Source: Mrakia gelida (taxonomy: Eukaryota; Basidiomycota; Tremellomycetes; Cystofilobasidiales; Mrakiaceae). Taken from it: a stretch of DNA of 64,000 bases. Shown here piece by piece: positions 55,731-64,000 of this stretch. Numbering within the stretch: position 1 is the stretch's first letter; every line of letters starts with the position of its first letter. The stretch lies in assembly GCA_024345305.1 (NCBI GenBank), contig BRON01000021.1:124001-188000 (forward strand). The letters are read 5' to 3'. The position numbers and the translations under genes were made by a program. Below the pieces are notes generated by a model. It was not told the DNA's origin, did no database searches, and was given only the letters and a program-made list of their open reading frames with translations.

Positions 55731-56889
55731 CTTCACAGAGGGGCTAGAAGACGGATGATCACTGATCACAGTGGTTGTGCAGGAACTACTGCCGTAAGTG
55801 TGTAATTATCGCTAAGCGACCTCCTGTATCAGTAGACGAGACGTAGGCCGTCTGGATACAGTAATGCGGGCGATTCGAGGAGGTATCACAACGTCGATAG
55901 CACAGACTGCGCTGGTTAGTCGAGCATGGTTGACTCTGGGGGAATTGGGGAAAGGAGGGGTCGGAAGGAACCAAGCGGGAAGGTGTCCAGCGTGCGCTCA
56001 AAATGGTTGCAGGGCAGATGCTTCAAGAAGTGGAGTGAGGAAGGTGAAGGTGATGGCCGTTCGATGGCTCCGATGTTGGTAGTATGGAACGGTGACAAAG
56101 AGGAAGGGCTAGGAGTACCGAACACTGTGAAAGGGTGGAGGAAAGAGGATGATGAAAGGATTGGTGAGCGGTTCAGCACGCGCAGCCTCAGCCGCAGTCG
56201 CAGCGCGGCCGCTAAGATACGGAAAGAGGAAAAATACTACGTTTCCAATGTGATGGAGGAAAGTGTACGAGAGCGGGAACCGACTCGAACTTCAACTCAA
56301 GCACCGGTCCTGTCCCAGTCTCCTTCAACAGCAGATGATAGACGACGTGCAGTCAACAAGAAGACGGGGACGCGCGGTTGAAGGGCGTTGAAACAACTTT
56401 GACGATAAGCACAATGTACTATGAAAAGATTTTACACCTCTTTTTGATTTCCTGCACGTATCTGGTCAGACAAGCTCACTCCTCTTCCCTGGTTTCGTCA
56501 GCTTAAGGAACGCGGCTCGACTGCTGGGGTCCTCCGTTCTGTTCGTTCCACTCTTCTTCGCTTGACCAATACTGCTGAATAGACAGCTTTTCCTTGTTGT
56601 GTCTCCCGGAATGTTTCTAACTCCCAACTCGTTCTAGAACATGGCGTCCTCTTCATCTCAACAAAAATCGTCTCGCGAGAACAGTATCTTGGCCATCGCT
56701 TTCATTCCCCTTTCCAACCAGGATACCTTGAACAACCTCGTCCTACCACAGACACCGTTTTTTTTCCTTTTTGCGTTTTCGAGTCGGATACAATCGCAGA
56801 ACGATGACATGAAATGGGCAGACGGTGCTACCAGTCCTTTCTGAAGCTTCTGACAACAACAAGGAATCAGCACCCATATCTGCCCTAAG
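55731..56889. other. no gene recognised
   Basis: Short frames on both strands (for example minus 55916-56179, plus 56641-56844) without family resemblance. Ends at a small copia fragment. Confidence 0.4.
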
Positions 56890-56935
56890 TCTCTTCAACT
56901 TCTCCCATCCTAATGCCTTCGTAAGGATATCTGGT
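56890..56935 (-). mobile_element. small copia pol fragment
   Basis: ctcttcaacttctcccatcc and the following bases match 33340-33390, the segment coding ADILTKALGWEKLERF near the pol C-terminus. Only about 45 bp. Confidence 0.6.
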
Positions 56936-57479
56936 ATACAAACACGAGAACAAAAACGAATCCACTCCCGGTAACCGTTATAGTAGTGAAACCAGTTCCA
57001 CCAGCTTCACTCAGCACAACTCCAGCGTTGTTATCGTTTTTGGAGGGAGGGAGGACCCCGTCCGTCTCTTCGTTTTGAGACGCCGCGAAGGGAGTAACCG
57101 CTCAGACCTGTGACGGGGGCGTGAGAGTACAGAGCAAGGGAGAAGCCTGGGATCCTTCGAGAGGAGTCGCGAAGATCCGGGAGCAGAAGAAGAAGAGAGA
57201 TGAGCTCCGTGGGGCGTTTGAGAAGACGCGTCGAGAGAGCAGAAGAACGTGTCGCGAAGGTCTTCGCTGTCGCAGACCCTTGAGGACGAGGAGCTGAAGA
57301 GTGAGCACGGCATAGATGATCGTAATAGGTCTAGGTACTATGATAGTGTAAGGTATAAGGCGAAGGGAGTGTGAATGGGTAAACAGATCGAGCAAGCGAG
57401 AGATAAAGCAAAGCAGCAACGACAAACCAAAGGGAAGGAAGAGGAGTACGACACGGAGCACAAGGCCGAAGCAAGATAT
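56936..57479. other. no gene recognised
   Basis: Contains GACGCGTC at 57225. Minus-strand frames are Ser/Arg-rich and unrecognised. Presumed 3' flank of the ABCB relic. Confidence 0.4.
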
Positions 57480-60400
57480 CTATTCGTTCTTCGAGAGCTG
57501 AGTAGAGAAAAACGGGGAGGAAGCGAGGTCAGCTCGAGCGAGGGAGAGGAGACGAAGATGGAGACAGCGAAGTTGATTGAACTCACGCTCTGCAGCATCG
57601 TCAGCTCGAAGTAACCTCCCTTGAGAGAGACAAGCTCCTGGTGGGTCCCAGCCTCGGCAATCTTTCCGTCACGGAATAAGTAGATACTGGGAGAGAAGGG
57701 GAACGTCGGTGAGCAACGAGCAGATTGGACGCGACGTGTTTCGAAGTTGGGCTCACCGATCGGCTTTCTGAATGGTACTGAGACGATGAGCAATGGCGAT
57801 GGTAGTCCTTCCCTTCGCAGCGTTATCGAGAGCCTGCAAGTCGAAAAAAGAGGAGTCAGCGTCGAAACCCGCATCGGCTTCTCGAGTCAACGACGCGACG
57901 GTCCTGATGGCTCCAGCAGCTTCGCAGGCCCCTCCCATGACGAGCTGAATAAAGAAAGAGGAACGAAGTTGATCGAGGTCAGCGAGATCTCAGGAGTTTA
58001 CGAGAGGATCAATATGGGAGACGAACGATTTTGTTGGCGTCTGAGAGCAAAGGGGAAGAGGAGAGACCAAGGAGAACTTGTCAGCTCGACTCCAACTTGA
58101 ACTGAACCTCGATAGCTCAATGAGACTCGAGCAACTTACCCTTGACGGTAGCGAGATGATGAGCGATGGTGATGGTAGTTCGACTTGACGTGGCAAAGAG
58201 GGATGAGAAAGTCAGCGATCGCCCAATCTCGACGTGTCTGTCTCGTTCGTTCCCTCGCCGGTCGAAACTCACCCTTTCGAAGCCTTCTCCAACGCGTCTT
58301 GAACGACAGCCTCCGAGACACCGTCCAAAGCAGAGGTTGCTTCATCGAGTAGAAGGATCTTGGGATCGGAGACGATGGCTCGAGCGATAGCGACTCGCTG
58401 CAAGGAGGAAAGAAAGAGAGGTGAAAGGAACGAGGTCAGCGTCGCGACGAGACGAAGAACAGAGAGAGCGACGCACTTGTTTCTGTCCTCCAGCTTCGAG
58501 AGGAAAGGAGAAAAAATCAAATGGTCAGTCACAGAACGAGCAAGTATCAGAGGGCGAGAGTAAGGCACTCACAAAGAAGCATTCCTCGCTCTCCGACGTC
58601 CGTCTCGTATGATGAAACCGTCGGCGTTGGCTTTGATGGCGGCAGCTTCGATGAGAGCAAACTTCTCCTCGGGTGACGCGTGTTCGTAGGGTGTTCCGAT
58701 CCTAAGAAAGGGACGTCGAGAAGACAGATCAGCGACGAAGTCGAGCGCGTCGAGACAGAACCTCGAAATGAAGACGCATCGACTCACAGACCGTATTCGA
58801 TGTTCGCTCGGACCGAGCTCTGGAAGAAAACGGGCTCCTGGGAGACGAGACCTGCATGGAAGGGAAGGAGGGAGTCAGCGAGCAGGTTGTTCCCGCGAAA
58901 GATCGAGACGAGAACGAACCGATCTGTTGTCGAAGCCATTTGACGTTAAGCGTCTTGATATCCCTCCCATCGAGTTTGACGGTTCCAGAGATGGTATCGT
59001 AGAATCGCTCAACCAAGGCGACGACCGTAGACTTTCCTGATCCGGAAGATCCGACGAGAGCAGCGGTGTGACCAGCTTCAAAGTGAACGGTCAATCAATC
59101 CCTTCAAGATCGGGACGTTGGAACGAGAAGGGTTATGGAAGACCACATCCTGAGAGAAGGAAGAAGGGAGAAGAGAGAAGGGAGATGGCAGATTCAGCTC
59201 GAGTCGATGCGTTGGCAGGTGCGAGCGAGCGACTCAACGAGACGAGACTCACCTCGAAATCGATGTTTCCGATGACGGAGTGAGGCTTGAGACCTTCCTC
59301 GCTGAGACTGTCGATAGTAGGGACTCGGTCGAGGGATTCGAAGATCTTGGCGGCAGCAGCTTGAGCGTTGGCGATGGCTTAGAGTTCGGGGTTGAGCTGG
59401 GAGGGAGGGGAGGAGAAGGAGAGGGTTCGAGGTCAGCGAGTCAGAAGTTGTAGGGAGAGAGACAGACGAAGTTCAAGGGAACGAACCTGAGCCAGGGAGA
59501 AGGATCCAATCACTGGCAATGCAATCAAACGAAGCAAGAGGTTCGAGTCAGCCAACGAACAGTTTGAACGAACACGACGCGCCACTCGTCTTTGGGGTGA
59601 GGCGACGAGTCTTCCTTCTTTGTTCAACTCACAGATTGAAAAAAAGACGGTAACAACGACTCCAGGGTCGGCTCGTCCTTCGGTGATGAGCACTCCACCT
59701 AAAGAAGAAGAGAACGAGAACGAGAAAGGACGAGGGGAAGAAGGTCGAGCGTCAGTTCGAATCTAGATCCTCCCATTCCTTTCCGCCCTCACGTCTTGCC
59801 TGGTCATTCACCGAAGGCCAAAGCGAGAGCGTACGCGGCGTCTGGAAGGAAGGAAAGAGGAACGGACGTGGGAGAGGAAAGTAGGTCAGCGAAACGCGTC
59901 GTCAAACGGGCGATCTCGTTCAAAAAGCGAGAGACGAGTTTGGCGCTCACAGATGATCCAGAAGAAGACTCCCAGTCCCACACCCATCACCATAGAAAGC
60001 TTCAAACCGACTCCGAGAGCTGGTTCAACGTGTCGATCAAAAAGAACGACGAGCTAGCTTCTTTTGAATCGAGAAGGCTGTTGAAGAAGAACGATGGGAA
60101 GTCAGCGTCGGTTTAGAGGGAGGAACAGGGACCGGAGCGTAAAGAATTCACCTTGAGCTGTGGAAGGTTGAGAGAAGACAATTAGTCGAGATCAGCTTTG
60201 GGTCGGTCGACAAGCTCATGGACGTGAAACATCGAGAACGAACCAGTTCGAATCGACGAGATCACTTCCTCGGCCAAACTCCCACTCTCACCGACGTGGT
60301 TCAGAGCAGCCTGCTTGTATCGGGTACTGAAGACGCCCATGAAGCCACCACCTGAGGAGAGGGGAAGGAGCGAGGTCAGCGAGGAACGTGAGCGACGCGA

Positions 60401-60540
60401 GCTGAGCAAGGACAGGTCTCGACTCACCAGAAACGACGATGCAGGGAAGGAAGAGACGAACCTCGCTGATGTGGACTCGACTCCTTCTTCCCTTGGATGC
60501 TGTGACGGATGCAGTGATAGCTCTGCAGCAACACACAAAG
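57480..60540 (-). pseudogene. ABCB (MDR-type) transporter, multiply broken
   Basis: Minus-strand exons in order. TMD1 piece: GGGFMGVFSTRYKQAALNHV, GSLAEEVISSIRT, then GRADPGVVVTVFFSI and SFSLAQ, then IANAQAAAAKIFESLDRVPT. NBD1: [20 protein letters not shown] (Walker A), IGTPYEHASPEEKFALIEAA, GERGMLLSGGQKQ (signature), [20 protein letters not shown] (Walker B), TITIAHHLATVKG. Then TMD2 debris CEAAGAIRTVASLTRE, and the NBD2 end GRTTIAIAHRLSTIQKAD to GGYFELTMLQS LSKNE, stop 57482-57480. Defects: the N-terminus is lost at copia sequence; a Gln codon is TAA (59379-59381); a frameshifting deletion lies before YETDVGERG (about 58605-58645); nearly all of TMD2 and the NBD2 Walker A are deleted. The full-length family has about 1300 residues and exports hydrophobic compounds or peptides. 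Confidence 0.85.
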
Positions 60541-61460
60541 GTGACCTCACCTTATCTCTCTGCTTTTGTCAACGATGTCTCTTCCCCTTCTTTCTTCATC
60601 TCTTTTCTTTCTTTTCTCTCTTCCTTCCTCCTCCCTCGGTCCGCCCGCACTGACCCTTTCCTTTCTAACTTCTCTCTCTCTCTATCCCTCAGCCAGAAAC
60701 GATACGTTCAAACGGTCCTCGAACGATTCAACATGGCCGACGCTAAACCAAACAAGGTTCCGATGGACGACTTTAGGCAACTGTCGGTCCAATCGGAGGA
60801 TTCGGGATCAGAGAAGCTGGACGGAGTACCCTACCTCGAAGCGGTGGGATCGTTGATGTACCTCCAAGTCTGCACTCGACCGGACATCGCCTTCGCCGTC
60901 GGAGTTCTCAGCCGATTCAGTTCGAACCCACGACGGGTTCACTGGGGAGCAGTCAAGAAGGTCATGCGATACCTATAAGGATCAGCAGACACGTCGCTTC
61001 AACTTGGAGGACACTCGGACGCTCCAATCGCAGAACTATGGACCGACTCCGACTACGCCGGAGACACGGAATCAAGACGATCAACAACAGGATTCGTCGT
61101 CAAGGTCTTTGGATCCACAGTCATCTGGGCGAGTCGACGCCAAAATGCAATCAGTCTCTCTTCTCTTGAAGCAGAGTACATCGCTCTCTCCGCAGGATGC
61201 CGGAACCTCAGATGGGTCGCCAAGATCCTCGCTGAGCTCGGATACGACACCGAATCGATCCCAGCAAACGTCGACAACCAAGGCGCTATCGAAACAACCA
61301 AGAACGGTGCTCACTCGGAGTCGAAAAACTCGAACGGTTCAAGAAATCGCTCAACATCCAGAAGGAACCCTCACGCGTGGATCAGAAGACCAGCGGAGAC
61401 ATGGATGGAAACCCGCAGAGGAGGAAATGAAGGAAGGACTCTCAGCTCGTCGAGTGGGAG
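60541..61460 (+). mobile_element. copia pol C-terminal fragment (type C family)
   Basis: From 60692 the frame codes QKRYVQTVLERFNMADAKPN, AVGSLMYLQVCTRPDIAFAV, a TAA at 60976-60978, then ELWTDSDYAGDTESRRSTTG, SSLEAEYIALSAGCRN and VDNQGAIETTKNGAHSE. This is the RT thumb/connection and RNase H. It belongs to the family whose LTR follows at 61461. GDLTLSL at 60541-60560 would be its upstream continuation but is separated by about 130 bases of CT-rich, intron-like sequence ending ctatccctcag. The 5' part of the element is missing. Confidence 0.85.
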
Positions 61461-61691
61461 TGTTGGAAGGTGGCGACTCGCAGAGAGGTCTTACGTAGTA
61501 GCTTAGTAAGTAACGCGTCTCGTTTAGTCCCCTTGTTAGTAACCATTCTTCGTAAACAGCTTTGTAAGCTACCTTCAGATCACGTGACCATTTCCATAGT
61601 ATATAAACCTTTCGAGTAGCTAGCTTTATACAACAAGCTTTGAACCACATCCTGCAGACATCCCTAAGCTCAAGTGGACGACCCAACAACA
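61461..61691 (+). mobile_element. 3' LTR, type C
   Basis: TGTTGGAAGG ... CCCAACAACA, 231 bp (a 4-bp gtaa insertion relative to the 227-bp copies). It follows the pol fragment as a 3' LTR should. TATA box tatataaacc present. Directly followed by D-type sequence. Confidence 0.9.
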
Positions 61692-62010
61692 AGTCTCGAG
61701 CGAGAAGCGGGGATGGCGAGCGAACAAGAGCGACGTGACGAGGAGAAGTCAGGTACTTATCGAGGAACGAGGACGAGGTATAACCCAAAGGTGATTCAAG
61801 ATAGAAGAAAAAGTAGAAAGTGAGGCGAACGTGTTTTTGAGGGAGGCGAAGCGACCAAAGGGAAGTGAGAACAAAAGACTACGAAGGATAAAACAATGAC
61901 AGGGCAAGAGTTATGAACAAAGGGACAAAAGCAAAACCGGAACAAAGAAACAGTAGCGGTTGAAGGGAAGTAAGCAGAAGAAAGGGAAAGAGTAACGACC
62001 GAACCGATGA
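61692..62010 (+). mobile_element. D-type LTR-like repeat, second copy
   Basis: Aligns with 44140-44460 (gcggggatggcgag, tacttatcgaggaacgagga, aggtgattcaagatagaa, gaggcgaagcga). Its first bases are replaced by the type C LTR end and the 3' terminus is degraded. Confidence 0.65.
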
Positions 62011-62319
62011 CTTGAGCTAAGACGGAAAAACGAAAGGGAAAGCACCAAGGTGCTCTGCCGGTCGATTTGGGTGGACGGAGCTGGTGGAGGGAAAGGCGGG
62101 TTTCTCCAGGGGTGGGAAGGCGATGGAATTAGGGAGATGAGCTGTTTGAAAGATGAGGAAGGAGGGCGAAGAAGTTAACGACGGCGACCACAAACGAGGA
62201 TTTCCCTAAACGAAGAAAGAGAGAAGAACATAAAACTAACCTGAAGATGAATCCGTGGGAATAACACAGCTTAAGCCCTTCTACCTGGCAGAGCGCTTCT
62301 TCCTGACCATGACCCTAAC
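62011..62319. other. intergenic
   Basis: No gene seen. Near 62308 there is gaccctaaccctaaacg, two telomere-like units only. Confidence 0.45.
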
Positions 62320-62454
62320 CCTAAACGAGCGTCTCTCCTGCCAGCCTTCTCTCCAGTGCATTCTGTGCCTGCTGCTCCCGCATCCCAGCCTCCGACCCGT
62401 ACTCCTGGGCGTATGCCTCCGATTCGTGGTGTAAGGTACCATCATTTACTTGAG

Positions 62455-62726
62455 GGATTCCCGTTGCCAAAGTCCATCGTCCGTCGCGGTGGGCGAGAAG
62501 CTCGAGTGTTGACGGATGCGCTCCCCCTGAATTGTGAATGACCACAGAACAGAGCATACACATCAAAGTCAAGAATATGCTTGAAGAGGTTTAAGCCGGC
62601 AGGAGGCAGGGAAGAACTCACATGGTAGAAGAACACAAACGGCATTGGCACACACGCAAGGGCGAGAAATCCGAGGAGCGTGGACCCCCACGACAGAAAA
62701 AAAGTTTGGTCAGAAAGGCTGCTCAT
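62455..62726 (-). pseudogene. MFS drug/H+ antiporter C-terminal fragment
   Basis: Minus-strand exon about 62726-62620 codes SWGSTLLGFLALACVPMPFV and FFYH. A 97-nt intron follows, then exon about 62523-62446 coding GERIRQHSSFSPTATDDGLW and a stop. G-x-x-x-L-G-x-x-A...P-x-P-F-V-F-F-Y-x-G-x-x-I-R-x-x-S-x-F-S-P is the usual last helix and cytoplasmic tail of fungal MFS multidrug transporters. No earlier helices are present; the next sequence upstream is the truncated kinase gene. Confidence 0.75.
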
Positions 62727-62791
62727 TCTTGCATTCTGATTTGGCTAACGCGTTTTCGTTTCTCACTCACTTGAGGGACGCCATCTCTTAC

Positions 62792-63860
62792 CCAAGGCAG
62801 CCAAGACCGTACATATCTGTCTTGGCGTCGTAGGGCAAACCCTTTTCGACCTCCTGTAGAAACAATGAGACGGACCGCGGGTAAACTTACAGTGTAGTTG
62901 CCTAATGAGCGGAAGAGTCATACTACGAACAGGAGCGAGGTAGCCAGGTGTCTAGAGGAAATCCAGACCGTTGTTAACGGGAACGAAGATCAATATTTCA
63001 AAAGACAGCAAGGGGTTTCCCAAGGTTTTGACCCAGGTTTTGACCCAGCCAGAGATCACCAAGACACACTCCTACAAGAGAACGGGTCAAGATCTGGTTT
63101 CTATCCAGGAGCTTCGCCAGTCCGAAGTCTGCTATTTTCACTACCCCGTCACTGCCGAAAAGTACTATGCTCGTGAGGTAAGGTTAGCGAAGTAAGCCAT
63201 CCTTGTCCTGGACTTCTCTTCACTCCGGCGTGAAAAAGCCTGATTGTACCATTATCAGGCTTGATGTCCCGATGAGGGATCGCGCCTCTTGTCGAAATCG
63301 GAGTGTGGCAGTAGTGTAGAGCGAGGGTGAGATTTATGACTATATTCTGGATCGCTCCTTCGTCAACGTAAACACTAATTCATATGTGTCAGGTGCGCCT
63401 TCCTGACGAAGGGGAACAAGCGGCATAGCCAGGAAAGGCTCACCCTTGACTTCGGTGACTGTTGATGAAGGTGTGAAGATCCCCTTTCGCGCAAAACTCC
63501 ATGATGATGTTCTTCGTAAGGGGTGTTTCGATGTAGTCCTCAAAGCGGACGATGTGGACGTGATCAAGTTGTCGAAGGAGCTGGACTTCCACGGTGATTG
63601 CATTGGTGAAGGCTACGTCCATCCTGGCAGGGACCTTCATAGTCTTGACAGCAAAGAGCTGCGAAAAGATTCCAGGCGTCACCATAAATATTGAGCTCTG
63701 GGTATTCGTGGAAGAAAAATGCGAAACGACTGAAAGAAAGCACGTGAGGACCCACTTTCCGATCTGAGCGACGCTGAGCTTTGTACACTGTCCCAAATCC
63801 GCCTTGGCCCAGTTTCTTCGTCAAAGCGTACTGAGATCGAAGGTCGTCTGTGACTGGCAT
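62792..63860 (-). CDS. Ser/Thr protein kinase (NIMA/Aurora/Polo-like catalytic domain), 3' truncated
   Basis: Exons 63860-63756, 63658-63444, 63374-63250, 63164-63070, 62951-62931 (21 nt) and 62853-62792 join in frame. They read KKLGQGGFGTVYKAQRR (P-loop), FAVKTMKV (catalytic Lys), EVQLLRQLDHVHIV (alpha-C Glu), IIMEFCAKGDLHTFI (hinge), IPHRDIKPDN (catalytic loop; the adjacent GTI is intronic), VKIADFGLAKLL (DFG), LVGTPGYLAPE (activation loop end) and PYDAKTDMYGLGCLG (subdomain IX). All catalytic residues are present. The coding sequence stops at a GTAAGA donor, and the next DNA is an MFS fragment, so subdomains X-XI and any tail are missing. The first exon and leader are duplicated at 23560-23757. 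In Polo, Aurora and NIMA kinases such a domain regulates mitosis; the exact subfamily cannot be fixed. Confidence 0.8.
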
Positions 63861-64000
63861 GAGTAGTTCTGATACGTCTGGACGGACCGAAGCAAGAAAA
63901 GAGATCAGTCACTGCGTCGACAGCAACCCTGCATCGGACAGAGGACCTAAGACGAGCAGCCGATGAATGGACTTACAGAAGTGGCGAAGGACGAGTAAGT
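63861..64000 (-). promoter_or_regulatory. kinase 5' leader
   Basis: The sequence upstream of the kinase ATG (including ctctgtccgatgca and gtcgacgcagtgactgatct on the minus strand) is duplicated near 23560-23660. It contains splice-like motifs (gtccagacgtatcag), so an untranslated exon/intron boundary may lie here. Confidence 0.4.

Noticed and set aside
62305..62325. Internal telomere repeat (ccctaaccctaa); similar ctaaccctaacc at 4177
   Set aside because: Only about two units each; easily chance, and no subtelomeric structure around them.

Overview
The window looks like nuclear DNA of a basidiomycete fungus. Coding exons are C/G-rich at third positions. Genes are cut by many short introns (about 60-140 nt) with GTGAGT-like donors, CTGAC/CTGAT-like branch sites and pyrimidine-rich tracts before CAG. 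Recognised families are fungal: Zn(II)2Cys6 regulators, ABCG and ABCB transporters, GT61, and Ty1/copia elements. The intron style is most reminiscent of Pucciniomycotina yeasts (Microbotryomycetes-like); that placement is inference.

Four genes can be spliced without a visible defect or nearly so: a Zn2Cys6 regulator (1947-3210 +), a secreted Cys-containing protein of about 589 residues (5582-8123 +), a second Zn2Cys6 regulator with a fungal transcription-factor domain (about 39420-43052 -), and an ABCG half-transporter (44935-48318 -). A membrane-anchored SGNH hydrolase (27080-29802 +) is complete except for one in-frame TAG. A NIMA-like kinase (62792-63860 -) is well formed but lacks its C-terminal lobe.

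Most of the rest is a graveyard of gene pieces that still carry their introns, so they arose by DNA duplication and decay rather than retroposition: eRF3/Sup35, ribosomal protein uL15, EB1, an F-box N-terminus, GT61, an ABCB transporter, an MFS C-terminus, a second kinase N-terminus, a second ABCG N-terminus, and two copies of an unidentified membrane-protein C-terminus. Several carry nonsense changes that fit C-to-T change at CpA (TGG to TAG, CAA to TAA).

Mobile DNA is dense. One copia element (33104-37908 -) has gag, protease, integrase, RT and RNase H, but a different LTR type at each end and a solo LTR of another family nested in pol. At least five LTR types (called A-E here) occur as solo or truncated copies, three with perfect 5-bp target duplications. 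A separate, unnamed repeat (called R here) is built around the 17-nt palindrome AACGACAGSCTGTCGTT and occurs about 12 times among the gene relics.

The two signals least explained by known features are the R palindromic repeat and the octamer GACGCGTC, which I find about 21 times, mostly inside introns just upstream of the branch region. No convincing tRNA, rRNA, CRISPR or origin was found. Exon coordinates were derived by hand and may be off by a base or two.
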